A stretch of 64,000 nt of DNA, taken from contig NZ_MWQI01000001.1 in the NCBI RefSeq assembly GCF_002210345.1, positions 558,001 through 622,000 on the forward strand, given 5' to 3'. The notes beneath the pieces were generated by a model. The model did no database searches. It saw only the letters and a list, made by a program, of their open reading frames with translations, and had not been told where the DNA came from. The stretch comes from Fibrobacter sp. UWB4 (GTDB taxonomy: Bacteria > Fibrobacterota > Fibrobacteria > Fibrobacterales > Fibrobacteraceae). A program made the position numbers and the translations under genes. The number at the start of each line of letters is the position of its first letter. Within the stretch, counting starts at the first letter, position 1. Positions 15,797 to 24,507 of the stretch are shown piece by piece.

Positions 15797-16258
15797 ATGA
15801 AATGGATCTTAGCAGTTTTTGGTCGTGCCGGTTCCCCGTTCATTGCGGACGAGGTGGAAAAGTATGTGAAGCGCTTGCGCGGTTCCGCGATGCCACTTGA
15901 AGTGGTAGAACTCAAGGAATCGAAAATTGACGACCACGCCCAGGCGCTTGCCCAGGAAGCTGCCGTTTTCGAAAAAAAATTCCCGCGTAACGAGTACCGC
16001 CGAGTGATCCTCTCCGAAGAAGGGAAGCTTATGACGACGGTAAAGCTTGCCGATACGTTACAGGCCCGCTTTACGGGAAATATTGTGTTTTTGATTGGCT
16101 CTGCGTACGGCATCGACGAGAACTTGAAAAAGTCGGCCGACTTGCTGTTAAGCCTTTCTCCGTTGACTTTTACCCATGACCACGCGAGGATTATCACGGT
16201 GGAACAGCTCTACCGCGTCCAGATGGTCATGCAAAACCACCCGTATCATCATAGGTAG
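15797..16258 (+). CDS. rlmH: 23S rRNA pseudouridine-1915 N3-methyltransferase
   Basis: A 153-residue SPOUT methyltransferase that modifies helix 69 of 23S rRNA. The C-terminal trefoil knot shows the FLIGSAYGIDENLKKSAD SAM-binding segment and the family ending with LTFTHDHAR...QLYR and NHPYHH. The start at 15797 (MKWILAVFG) gives the RlmH N-terminus; an upstream frame from 15773 adds eight unrelated residues. Between 15597 and 15796 I see no gene. Confidence 0.95.
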   Translation: MKWILAVFGRAGSPFIADEVEKYVKRLRGSAMPLEVVELKESKIDDHAQALAQEAAVFEKKFPRNEYRRVILSEEGKLMTTVKLADTLQARFTGNIVFLIGSAYGIDENLKKSADLLLSLSPLTFTHDHARIITVEQLYRVQMVMQNHPYHHR

Positions 16259-16259
16259 C

Positions 16260-16450
16260 TTATGAGGTATGAGGGCGCTTCGCTTTGGGGTCGCACCTGC
16301 GGTGCTTTGAGCTCGCTTCGCTTTGAGCTTGTTTTTTTCTTTTTCCTTCCCTCAGAGTTTTATGAATGTGACCATCCAAAAACCTCATGCAGCTTACCCC
16401 ATAACCCCATACCCCAAAGCCCGCTGTAGCGGGCGACCCCATAACCCATT
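16260..16450. repeat. Intergenic short-hairpin island (type C)
   Basis: 191 bp between rlmH and folA. It contains GAGGTATGAG, GCACC-TGC-GGTGC, two GCTTCGCTTTG copies, tandem CCCCATAACCCCATACCCC and the hairpin GCCCGCT-GTA-GCGGGC. No gene is visible. Confidence 0.6.
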
Positions 16451-16942
16451 ATGTTAATTTCTGCAATTGTAGCTGTTTCTGAAAACAATGTCATTGGGCG
16501 CGATGGGCACTTGCCGTGGCACCTTTCGCAGGATCTCAAGCGCTTCAAGGCGATTACCACAGGGCATGCCATCATCCTCGGTCGCAAGAATTACGACGAT
16601 ATCGGTCGTCCGCTGCCGAACCGCACGAACTACGTGCTCTCCCGAAACAAGGAATTTCAGGCCCCGGGCTGCATAGTCTGCTCGTCGCTCGGTGAGGCTA
16701 TCGAGGCCGCCCGCGCCGCAGGCGAGACGGAGTGCTTTATCATTGGCGGTGCCGCCGTGTACCGTGAAGCGATGCCGCAGGTCGAAAAGCTCTATTTGAC
16801 GAGAGTTTTGTCGCATGTGGATGGCGATGTTTTCTTCCCGGAATGGGAGGGAGACTTCGAAAAAGTCAGCGAAGAACCGTTCCAGGCTGACGAAAAAAAC
16901 GATTTTCCGACTGTTTTTCAAATTTGGGTACGAAAAAAATAA
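16451..16942 (+). CDS. folA: Dihydrofolate reductase
   Basis: 163 residues, normal DHFR length. It reduces dihydrofolate to tetrahydrofolate with NADPH. Visible are the N-terminal ISAIVAVSENNVIGRDGHLPWHL (substrate and Met20-loop region; the catalytic acid is Asp in the DLKRFK helix), GRKNYDDIG for NADPH binding, and FIIGGAAVYREAMP. The repeat island lies directly upstream, so transcription may start within it. Together with folC (26901-28238) it shows a tetrahydrofolate pathway. Confidence 0.95.
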   Translation: MLISAIVAVSENNVIGRDGHLPWHLSQDLKRFKAITTGHAIILGRKNYDDIGRPLPNRTNYVLSRNKEFQAPGCIVCSSLGEAIEAARAAGETECFIIGGAAVYREAMPQVEKLYLTRVLSHVDGDVFFPEWEGDFEKVSEEPFQADEKNDFPTVFQIWVRKK

Positions 16943-16978
16943 GATTCTATTGCTTTTAGAATTTCTTATTATATATAT

Positions 16979-18670
16979 ATGCTGATGAAAAACGGAAAGA
17001 GAATTCTTAAGCTTCTCGTTGCAGTGCTTGCCGCTGTAAGTGTTGCTTTGTTTGTCATCAGTTTCAACGGAATGTGTCGTCATGGCACGTGTAATCATGT
17101 TATCAAACTTAACGATGGTTGGTCCGTTTCTTTTTCCGATGTGCATCTCACTCCGTTGAAGCATGTGTCGGAATTCCGGGTGCCTTCAAATGTTGAACCC
17201 GGTGATACCATTATTTACGAACGGAATATGAGGGATGATTCAATCCCTTTGCCGACGACTTTGCGCTTCCATGCGTATCACGTTGCTATTGCCGTTTATG
17301 TCGATAGTATTTGCTATTACCGTTATGGATTTGAACGCTTTAAGGAAGGGTGGCTTGTCGGTAGCGGAATCCATCTTGTGAACATGCCTGAGCATTTGGA
17401 CCAGCATACGATTCGCGTGGTCACAGTTGTCACAGAAAGGGCTGCCGCAAAATCACTGACATCTATAGAACTTTTGCGCTCCGGTAGCATGACGGATTAT
17501 TTTGCGAACAATTCCGATTCCATTACGATTGGAATTTTCCTGATGTTCTTTGGCATGATTGCCTTTATTACCGGGTGTTGTGCAGTGGGGTTTGACCGGG
17601 CGTATTATCGACTTATCCTGATTGGACTTTTTGCAGGGCTGATGGGACTTTGGACGCTCAACTACGCAAAGGGAATTCAGATATTCTCGATGAATTATGC
17701 TCTGGATACGACGCTAGAGTATGTATCGCTTTATCTTGCAGCAATACCGTTTGGGCTTCTCATCATCAATATGCGTTCTGGCAAGATTTCGCCGTGGAAA
17801 ATGAGAATGCTGAAAGGCATTGTCGGTTTTGGCGGCTTGTTCTTTGTTGTGACGACTATTTTGCATGTGGCTGATATTGCTCATTATCCGTCATTTTTGA
17901 TTGTCTATCACAGCTATATTTTTGTTTCGTTCTTGTTCATGGTCGTTTTCAAGGTGCTTTACGATCGCGGTGCCGGCCTCCAGGAAAAGATCCTTACGTC
18001 TGGTACGGTTGTGTTTGTGCTGTTTGGGATTGCGGATGTATTCCGCTATAATATCCAGAATATGCTGGGCTTGGACAAGCCATTCATGGATTCGACATGC
18101 TTGCCTGTGGGGGCACTCCTCTTCATTTTGCTCTTGATGGTGGGTTACCTTGTTTACATGTACGAAGAACTTATGGACAAGACCGAGAAGGAAGTCCTTC
18201 GCCAGATTGCCTATAGAGATGCGCTCACTGGCATATATAACCGTGCTAAGTGCGAACACATTTTTGAAGTCCTCAATCGTGATGATAGCGATTATGCTAT
18301 TGTGAGTATCGATGTGAACGGACTCAAGTACGTCAACGACCATTTTGGACATTCTATGGGCGACAAGCTCCTCTGCGCCTTTGCCGATGTGTTCAAGAAT
18401 GCTTTTAACGGCATTGGAACGACTATCCGCATGGGTGGCGATGAATTTGTGGCAATTGTCCGTGCGGAACATCTTTCGGATCTGAACACTGCGTTAAAGA
18501 CGATGGTGCTCCTGGAAAAAGACGCCAAGTTGCCGATCGCCATGAATGTTGCTTACGGTTATTCTATACGCCGTCGAGGTGATGCCGTGACGGCAATGGA
18601 CGTTTACCGCATGGCCGATGCGAACATGTACGCCATGAAGCTCGCCTCTAAGCAACAGCGAATGGCATAA
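16979..18670 (+). CDS. Membrane diguanylate cyclase (7TM sensor plus GGDEF)
   Basis: 563 residues. An N-terminal membrane segment, an extracytoplasmic domain (about 35-180), a block of about seven membrane segments (about 185-400; 7TMR-DISM-like arrangement) and a C-terminal GGDEF domain. The catalytic motif is intact, GGDEF at 486-490, with DVNGLKYVNDHFGH carrying the first metal Asp, so it should make c-di-GMP from GTP. The product-inhibition RxxD site expected at 477-480 is NGIG, so feedback inhibition is probably absent. ATG codons at 16979 and 16985 are both possible. Confidence 0.9.
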   Translation: MLMKNGKRILKLLVAVLAAVSVALFVISFNGMCRHGTCNHVIKLNDGWSVSFSDVHLTPLKHVSEFRVPSNVEPGDTIIYERNMRDDSIPLPTTLRFHAYHVAIAVYVDSICYYRYGFERFKEGWLVGSGIHLVNMPEHLDQHTIRVVTVVTERAAAKSLTSIELLRSGSMTDYFANNSDSITIGIFLMFFGMIAFITGCCAVGFDRAYYRLILIGLFAGLMGLWTLNYAKGIQIFSMNYALDTTLEYVSLYLAAIPFGLLIINMRSGKISPWKMRMLKGIVGFGGLFFVVTTILHVADIAHYPSFLIVYHSYIFVSFLFMVVFKVLYDRGAGLQEKILTSGTVVFVLFGIADVFRYNIQNMLGLDKPFMDSTCLPVGALLFILLLMVGYLVYMYEELMDKTEKEVLRQIAYRDALTGIYNRAKCEHIFEVLNRDDSDYAIVSIDVNGLKYVNDHFGHSMGDKLLCAFADVFKNAFNGIGTTIRMGGDEFVAIVRAEHLSDLNTALKTMVLLEKDAKLPIAMNVAYGYSIRRRGDAVTAMDVYRMADANMYAMKLASKQQRMA

Positions 18671-18686
18671 TCAGAGTTTCTAGAAT

Positions 18687-18757
18687 GTCACCCCGGATTT
18701 ATTCCGGGGTCGACTTTTTATACGAGAAGGCGATGCCGGAACGGAGTCCGGCATGAC
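18687..18757. repeat. Type-B hairpin repeat
   Basis: Two adjacent hairpins: CCCCGG-ATTTATT-CCGGGG (18691-18709) and GATGCCGGA-ACGGAG-TCCGGCATGAC. The second has the same outer sequence as copies at 44107-44134, 45336-45364 and 48937-48965. It lies just after the cyclase gene and may act as its terminator. Confidence 0.65.
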
Positions 18758-18838
18758 AAATCCATCATTTATCGAATTGGCTAATGACTAAAAACTAATA
18801 ACTCATAGCCGTTTTTTTGATTAGATTATTGAACAAGT

Positions 18839-20122
18839 ATGATTGAGTTCAATATCTTTTATAAGCTTGCGGCGGCGCTGGGTATCGGTTTCATTATCGG
18901 TATGCAGCGTGAAAACTCGTATTCCCGCAATAATTCTAGGCACCCCGCTGGGCTGTGCTCGTTTTCGATTGTGAGCCTTTGTGGCGCCTTGTCTTGCTAC
19001 CTGGGCGACCTGATGGGTTCGATTGTCCCCTTTGTCGTTGGCCTTGTGATTGTCGGGCTTTTGCTCGTGGCAAGCCATATTGCGTATGGTCTTTCGAACC
19101 GCGATAACGGCGGGCCTGCGGGCGTCACGACGAGTGCTGCTCTTATCATGATTTATTTCTTGGGGGCGCTTTGCTGGTTTAACCGCCTCTTGGAAGCGTG
19201 TATCCTCATGATTGTGCTCTTGTGGCTCTTGGCGGTCAAGCGGCAGCTTCACGATTTTGCGAAAAAGATTTCGACTGAGGACATCATTGCGACTGTCAAG
19301 TTTGCGGTGATTTCTCTCATGATTTTGCCGTTCTTGCCGAACCGCGCATTTGGCCCGCCGGGCCTCGAAGTTTTGAACCCGCATACGATTTGGCTCTTTG
19401 TCGTGTTTATTTGCGGCATCGGCTTTGTGGGCTATGTACTCATTAAGCTTGTCGGCCCTGGCAAGGGTATTTGGCTCACGGGGCTTTTGGGCGGGCTTGC
19501 GAGCAGTACGGCACTCACGCTGAACTTGGCGGGGCGTAGCGTTGATAACGAGCAGTATGCGGCGGATTTTACGCTCGGCATTGTGCTGAGCTGGTCGGTG
19601 ATGTATGCACGACTCTACCTCATTTGCGTGTTCCTGATGCCGTCACTTGCGCTCCCGCTCTTGGCGCCGCTACTTGTGCCTGTGGTGCCTGGGCTTGGTT
19701 ATGCGGGTTACTTGAAACTTCGTGAATCCAAGGATCATCGACAGAAGACGACTGATTTTAATAATCCGTTCAAGCTGTTGCCGGCGATTAAGTTTGGCCT
19801 GGTCTTTACGGTGGTCATGTTCATTGCGAATGCGGCTCATGCTTACTTTGGCTCGGGCGCCTTGATGATTTGTAGCTTCTTGGGCGGTGCTGCCGAAATG
19901 GATGCGGTCGCGTTCTCGCTTATCGACATGTGCCGAAAGGCGACTCTTGAACACCACAACTTGATTTTGGCGCTCCTGTTTGCAAGCCTTGCCAATACGC
20001 TTACCAAGGGGTGCCTAGTGTATTTCCTTGGAGCAAAGTCCATGCGCCGCCCGATTCTCCCTGCGGTTGTGCTCATTTGTGGTGTTTCGGTCGTGATGAT
20101 TGGAATTTACTCAGTCGTGTAG
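18839..20122 (+). CDS. MgtC/SapB N-terminal plus DUF4010 membrane protein
   Basis: 427 residues, almost entirely hydrophobic, with about 11-12 membrane segments. The first 150 residues fit the MgtC/SapB domain (GIGFIIGMQREN near the N-terminus, AGLCSFSIVSL), and the rest fits DUF4010, with GGLASSTALTLNLAGRS. Such proteins sit in the inner membrane; a transport role is assumed for the family but not established. No partner genes are adjacent. Confidence 0.85.
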   Translation: MIEFNIFYKLAAALGIGFIIGMQRENSYSRNNSRHPAGLCSFSIVSLCGALSCYLGDLMGSIVPFVVGLVIVGLLLVASHIAYGLSNRDNGGPAGVTTSAALIMIYFLGALCWFNRLLEACILMIVLLWLLAVKRQLHDFAKKISTEDIIATVKFAVISLMILPFLPNRAFGPPGLEVLNPHTIWLFVVFICGIGFVGYVLIKLVGPGKGIWLTGLLGGLASSTALTLNLAGRSVDNEQYAADFTLGIVLSWSVMYARLYLICVFLMPSLALPLLAPLLVPVVPGLGYAGYLKLRESKDHRQKTTDFNNPFKLLPAIKFGLVFTVVMFIANAAHAYFGSGALMICSFLGGAAEMDAVAFSLIDMCRKATLEHHNLILALLFASLANTLTKGCLVYFLGAKSMRRPILPAVVLICGVSVVMIGIYSVV

Positions 20123-20214
20123 TGAAAATGCTGGTATATTTTTTTGTGACAATTTCTCCTCTTGGTTCCCGTTTATATAATTTGGAAATGGGAAAATAAA
20201 AAAGTGGGTGTATT

Positions 20215-20967
20215 ATGTCTAATAAGATGAAATTTGCATTGACCATCGCTGGTTTTGATGGTTCTGCGGGGGCCGGAATTTTGGCCGATGTCAAGGCTAT
20301 GGCTCATTTTGGTGTGTACTGCGAATCTGTATGTACTGCGCTTACTCAGCAAAATGAAGATGAATTTGTGGCGCCTGGCTGGGTCATCTGGGACCGCATC
20401 GAAGCTCAGCTAGAAACCTTATTTAAAAAAAGAACTTTCAAGTACGTAAAAATCGGACTTGTCGAAAAAGCCAAAGTTTTGAAGAAAATTGTTGAATATA
20501 TCCGGACAAAATCTCCAGATGCCTACATTATATGGGATCCGATTGCAAGCGCTTCGGCGGGATTTCATTTTTTGCGAGCTGCCGAACAAGATAAATTCAT
20601 GCCTGTGATGAATCAGATTGACTTGGTCACGCCGAATCAAGATGAATTTGGATTTCTAGGGCTTGGACTTGCCGCATCTCGCGGGCTGGTTAATCTTGGA
20701 AATGATTTTGCGCTTCTCTTGAAAGGGGGGCATTCCAGAGGGAAAGAAGCCGTTGACATTCTCTGGGATCGTGATGGAAAACAGTACAAATTCTCTAGCC
20801 CGCGTTTGCCAGGGCATGGAACGCATGGCACAGGCTGCCACCTCTCTTCTGCGATCCTTGCAAATCTTGTGCTGGGGCACACTCTCCCTGAATCGTGCCA
20901 GATTGCAAAGAATTACCTCACCGAGCTATTGCAGAGCGGTGAAGGCAGGCTTGCAAAAGATATTTAG
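20215..20967 (+). CDS. thiD: Phosphomethylpyrimidine kinase (ThiD-like, ribokinase superfamily)
   Basis: 250 residues, the size of a single-domain ThiD, which phosphorylates HMP and HMP-P for thiamine synthesis. Family features are AGFDGSAGAGILADVK (substrate-binding N-terminus), ALTQQN, the VKIGL strand, WDPIASASAG, LLKGGHS and the anion-hole motif HGTGCHLSSA. The sequence is fairly divergent, and no other thi gene or TPP riboswitch is nearby, so a related pyridoxal or pyrimidine kinase activity is possible. TATAAT (20176-20181) is a likely -10 box. Confidence 0.82.
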   Translation: MSNKMKFALTIAGFDGSAGAGILADVKAMAHFGVYCESVCTALTQQNEDEFVAPGWVIWDRIEAQLETLFKKRTFKYVKIGLVEKAKVLKKIVEYIRTKSPDAYIIWDPIASASAGFHFLRAAEQDKFMPVMNQIDLVTPNQDEFGFLGLGLAASRGLVNLGNDFALLLKGGHSRGKEAVDILWDRDGKQYKFSSPRLPGHGTHGTGCHLSSAILANLVLGHTLPESCQIAKNYLTELLQSGEGRLAKDI

Positions 20968-20980
20968 TTTAGATAGAATA

Positions 20981-21006
20981 AGCCTCCCGTTGGGGAGGCT
21001 CTTTTA
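20981..21006 (+). terminator. Terminator of the thiD-like gene
   Basis: AGCCTCCC-GTTG-GGGAGGCT hairpin (20981-21000), then CTTTTAATAA. Confidence 0.8.
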
Positions 21007-21021
21007 ATAAATTATTCTGTT

Positions 21022-21633
21022 TTACTTTTCAATGCACCTGACGGAAAAGGCGTTGTTTTCTTCGATGGCGCGTTCCGCATAACGTTCATTGTATCCGCCG
21101 ATGGTCACGAAGTTTGCGATGTAGGTCGTTTCTTCGGTTGCTGTCCAGAAGAAGGCTGATTTTTCCATGTCTTCGTAGGCGAAATGTGTGTTGCTTTTGC
21201 CAGACGCGTTAAATGATGCTTTGGTTTCTTCGCAGTACGGACTCCACATTTCGTTGTTGCCGAAGCAGATTCTCTGGCCGGCCTGCTTGACTCTGAAACC
21301 GTTCTTCTTGCTTGAACCGAGGTACTTGCTCAAAAAGTTCCAGTCTTTGCGGTCAGGGAGTCTCCAGCCGGTCGGGCATGCCTTCATGGCAGCTTTCCAT
21401 GTGTAGAGGCGACCGTACTTGTGGCAGTTGGATTTGTCGTCGTTGTAGCAGTAGCTGCCCTTTGTCGTCTTGTAGGTGAGGTTTTCGGCGAGCCAGTTGT
21501 GGTTGCCGATTTTCACGATCTTGTAGGTGTGGCCGTCACGCGGGTCCTTGAATTTTTTTGCGGAGGCCTTCTTAGAGGGGGCTGCTGCGGCGATGCAGGC
21601 AGCCAGAAGCATAAATACGAAACCAATTCTCAT
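21022..21633 (-). CDS. FISUMP-domain exported protein
   Basis: 203 residues: an N-terminal signal (possibly a lipoprotein, LAAC at 10-13, or a type I site after AAAA) and then one Fibrobacter succinogenes major paralogous domain. Diagnostic segments are DPRDGHTYKIVKIGNHNWLAENL, YGRLYTWKAAMKACPTGW, RLPDRKDW, and a C-terminal SVRCIEK. Cysteines probably form disulfides. The family is surface-exposed or periplasmic, strongly expanded in Fibrobacter, with no established biochemical role. Convergent with thiD. Confidence 0.88.
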   Translation of the reverse strand: MRIGFVFMLLAACIAAAAPSKKASAKKFKDPRDGHTYKIVKIGNHNWLAENLTYKTTKGSYCYNDDKSNCHKYGRLYTWKAAMKACPTGWRLPDRKDWNFLSKYLGSSKKNGFRVKQAGQRICFGNNEMWSPYCEETKASFNASGKSNTHFAYEDMEKSAFFWTATEETTYIANFVTIGGYNERYAERAIEENNAFSVRCIEK

Positions 21634-21700
21634 GGACTAAAATTTACAAATTTTCTGTTTTAGAAATTTTGTTATCTTGTAAAATGAAGAGGATTTAAAG

Positions 21701-23026
21701 TTGTTAATTGAAGATGTAAAAAAATCGATTGCTGATGCCGGTTTTCACGATGGCGAAAAAATGCCTTCCGTGCGTAAGATGGCGGAACGTCTTGGCCTTT
21801 CTGTGAATACGGTTCATCGGGCATACAAGATTTTGGCACAAGAAAAACTGGTACAGCTCGTTCATGGCAAGGGTTGCTTTTGGGGTTCGGCTCCGTCGTT
21901 TGAGGTGAAGGCCGAGGAAAGTGTCTATTCTGTGGTCGAGCGCCTGTTCCAGAACGATTTGGATAGCGGGTACCTGAATGCTTTTGATGAATTGCCGTCA
22001 TGCAAGGAGCTTTCGAACCGTTACAATGTTTCGCTTTACATTGTCAAAAAGTTCCTGATGCAAAAATGTGCGCAAGGGATTTTGCGCCATGTGGGACACC
22101 GTTTTTTCTTTAGCGAAGAACGCCCTGTCGAAAAGTCGAATTTTATTTTGTTTGTGCACCGCTCGGATGAATTCGGGCGACTGAAAATCGAATCCGAACG
22201 TGAATCCGATGTGTTCCGCACATTTGCGCAGATTGCCGCAGAACAGAAAATTGCGGTGAAGTTTATCGGGTATCACGAAGCCTCGAACCAGTTTTATTTA
22301 TCATCGGGCGAAACTTTTGTTGTAAAGAACGATGCTCATTGCCTGGGCGTATTCCTCTCGACGTGGCTAGTTTATGATGCCGCGAAGTTGTTTGTGCATT
22401 TTGCTTCGTTTAAAAATCCGATTTCGGTCTGGTGGGAATACGCTCCGGATGTGATTCCGGTGATTGCCCGCAATAAAAAGAAATGGGCGTTTTACAACGT
22501 TGCGTTTGGCAAGGAAGCTGGTGTGATTGTCGGGCGCTATCTCAAGAGCAGGGATATGGGACCTGTTCATTACCTTTCGCCATACCACGCTAGTTTCTGG
22601 TCGAAGGCGCGTTTGCAGGGCTTGCTTGAAGCGGGTACGGATGTGATTCCGCTTGTCGATGAGCGCTTTGCATCTCCGTTTGACTTGGCGGATGCTGCAG
22701 AACACGAGGGCGTTGAACGTCAGGTGCTTTTGGACAACATTCTTGAATCGCTTTTGAAAAATGCGACTTTGGATAAATTTGTATGTTCAAATGACTGGGT
22801 GGCGGCTTCGTTGATTGACTACTTCAAGGCGAAAAAGTTGCCGACGCCGTACGTGGTGGGCTTTGACGATACGATTGAAAGTTACCGCTACGTGTTCGAT
22901 TCTTTTGCATTCAATGTTGGGACAATGGTGAAAGAGGCAATTTACCACATTGTCGCGCCGACCATATATGCAGAACAGCGGCGCCAAATGCAGACGCCGC
23001 TCGGAAGAGTAGTCGAGAAACACTAG
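21701..23026 (+). CDS. GntR-type regulator with two winged helices and a LacI/PBP-like sensor domain
   Basis: 441 residues. Residues 1-70 are a GntR wHTH (PSVRKMAERLGLSVNTVHRAYKIL). Residues about 85-130 look like a second wHTH of the same type (LPSCKELSNRYNVSLYIVKK, then GILRHVGHRFFF). From about 145 to the end is a periplasmic-binding-protein-like fold as in LacI/AraR regulators, with PYVVGFDDTIES near the C-terminus where LacI proteins have the DD ligand segment. The start is TTG 21701 with GAGGA upstream; no ATG gives the wHTH. It probably represses genes for carbohydrate use. The convergent neighbour is a GH8 enzyme, but regulation of it is only a guess. Confidence 0.85.
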   Translation: MLIEDVKKSIADAGFHDGEKMPSVRKMAERLGLSVNTVHRAYKILAQEKLVQLVHGKGCFWGSAPSFEVKAEESVYSVVERLFQNDLDSGYLNAFDELPSCKELSNRYNVSLYIVKKFLMQKCAQGILRHVGHRFFFSEERPVEKSNFILFVHRSDEFGRLKIESERESDVFRTFAQIAAEQKIAVKFIGYHEASNQFYLSSGETFVVKNDAHCLGVFLSTWLVYDAAKLFVHFASFKNPISVWWEYAPDVIPVIARNKKKWAFYNVAFGKEAGVIVGRYLKSRDMGPVHYLSPYHASFWSKARLQGLLEAGTDVIPLVDERFASPFDLADAAEHEGVERQVLLDNILESLLKNATLDKFVCSNDWVAASLIDYFKAKKLPTPYVVGFDDTIESYRYVFDSFAFNVGTMVKEAIYHIVAPTIYAEQRRQMQTPLGRVVEKH

Positions 23027-23042
23027 TTTTTACAGAATCACC

Positions 23043-23150
23043 GTCATTCCGAACGAATGCTTCTTCGTCACCCTGAGCGTAGCGAAGGGTCCAGTAAAGT
23101 CTTGTAATAAAAAATAACTGGATTCTTCCGCCGTTGGCGTCAGAATGACG
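23043..23150. repeat. Type-A palindromic repeat pair
   Basis: Left arm GTCACCCTGAGCGTAGCGAA onward (23067-23104) and an inverted right arm ending CAGAATGACG (23116-23150), both with the GGxTCCAGT core, plus a partial GTCATTCCGAACG at 23043. It sits between the convergent regulator and GH8 genes. Confidence 0.75.
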
Positions 23151-23166
23151 CGTTACGCAATAAGAA

Positions 23167-24285
23167 TCAAGCGTTAAACTTGCCAGAGCAGGCGAGGAGC
23201 CCGAGCATATACAGGAGTCCGTCGTAGTAGCGCCAGAGCCCAGTCGGAATTTCCATATTCCAGAGGTCTTCTGCAAACGGCTTGATAAGCGGATCGCCTG
23301 CGGGGAGCGCGATTGTAGATGCTGCGTTCATGGCGATCAGGCCGCCCGTAGCAGGCCTTGCCTCGCGCGGGAACGCGCTCCCGTCAACACGCATGTCGGC
23401 GAGATACGGGCGACGCCCGTGGAGGTAACCGAGAATCTTTCGGACCGCAGAAACTTCCCATTCGCTCACATCGGCGCGTTCGCCCTTGTCTTGCAATTTT
23501 GCGGCATCAAGACCGATGTTCCACACGACGCGCCAAGCGTCTCCGCAGAAGCAATCGCTTTCCGGGTGCCACGGCGTTTTCTTTGGCGTTCCGTCAAATT
23601 CACTGTAATCGGCGGCAAGTCCCGTGACCGGGTGGCAAGCCTTTTTCAAGTAGGCAACGCTGTTGTCTGCAATCTTGTTCCAAATTTCGTCGCCGCTGGC
23701 TTCGCCGTACATTCTGTAGAATGCGACTGTGTTATAGCTCGGGTCGGTGTAATCGTTCCCTTTCATGGGCGAGAATCGCACGAGGCCCGCGTTCACGTCC
23801 ATCATCGTGTACACATCGCCAGCTTGCGGCTTGTGTGCCATGTCGTTGATGAGTTCGACGGCTTCGCGTTTGTAATTATCGCAATTGAATTTCTTGGCGG
23901 CGTAAAGGAGCGCTGCGGCAAAGTATTCTTCGCCATCCGGGGCGGCTCCTGGGTCCATCATTGAAAAATCGGCTGTCGAAACTTGCCAGGAGTAATAACC
24001 GGCGAGGTCGCCTTCGGTGTTTTTCATGTGCGTCTTGGCGAATTTCCAAAGTTTGTCGAAAAGGTCTTGCTTGCCGAGGAGTGCGGCAACCGTCATGCCG
24101 TAGCTCATGCCTTCGGAGCGGATGTCGTTGTGACCGATATCCACGATGTACGCCATGTCGTTGCCTTTGTCAAAGCAAATGCGTTCGTTTTCGCTGTCGC
24201 CTTCGAACAGTTGCGTGAAAGCCTTGTTGAGTTTTGCCTCGATTTCGGCGGGGGTCTTACCAATTTCTTCAAAAATGTTTCTCAT
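23167..24285 (-). CDS. GH8 glycoside hydrolase, reducing-end xylose-releasing exo-oligoxylanase type
   Basis: 372 residues, the size of Rex-type GH8 enzymes, which trim xylose from the reducing end of xylo-oligosaccharides. HNDIRSEGMSYGM carries the probable catalytic acid Glu; AGYYSWQV, FAAALLYAA and HPESDCFCGDAWRVVWN follow the (alpha/alpha)6 barrel pattern. There is no signal peptide, so it acts in the cytoplasm on imported oligosaccharides. The start at 24285 (MRNIFEEIG) is chosen; a frame open to 24435 adds 50 unrelated residues. TATTTT ends 7 nt upstream of the ATG and no Shine-Dalgarno is visible. Activity on other beta-1,4 glucans or chitosan-type substrates is less likely but possible. 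Confidence 0.85.
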   Translation of the reverse strand: MRNIFEEIGKTPAEIEAKLNKAFTQLFEGDSENERICFDKGNDMAYIVDIGHNDIRSEGMSYGMTVAALLGKQDLFDKLWKFAKTHMKNTEGDLAGYYSWQVSTADFSMMDPGAAPDGEEYFAAALLYAAKKFNCDNYKREAVELINDMAHKPQAGDVYTMMDVNAGLVRFSPMKGNDYTDPSYNTVAFYRMYGEASGDEIWNKIADNSVAYLKKACHPVTGLAADYSEFDGTPKKTPWHPESDCFCGDAWRVVWNIGLDAAKLQDKGERADVSEWEVSAVRKILGYLHGRRPYLADMRVDGSAFPREARPATGGLIAMNAASTIALPAGDPLIKPFAEDLWNMEIPTGLWRYYDGLLYMLGLLACSGKFNA

Positions 24286-24507
24286 GGCATCTAAAATAGA
24301 AATGTATTGGGCCGCTGTCCTGTTTTGTAGATGAAATAATTTAAAAGTGTTGTGAGTGTTTCTTGAAACGCTTGGAAAATTGTTGCAATTGTGAAAAAAA
24401 ACTTGAATAAAATTGGAAATGTCATTATTTGACATTTTACAATTCTATATTCATAAAAAATGATTAATCCCGTTTTTTCAAGCGTGTAGACGGGGAAGGA
24501 GAACAAA

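Noticed and set aside
20123-20214. A TPP riboswitch upstream of the thiD-like gene
   Set aside because: The 92-nt gap has none of the conserved THI-box sequences (CUGAGA, GAACCUGAU).
24286-24435. An N-terminal extension of the GH8 enzyme
   Set aside because: The extra 50 residues do not resemble GH8 or a signal peptide, and the -10-like box before 24285 would lie inside it.
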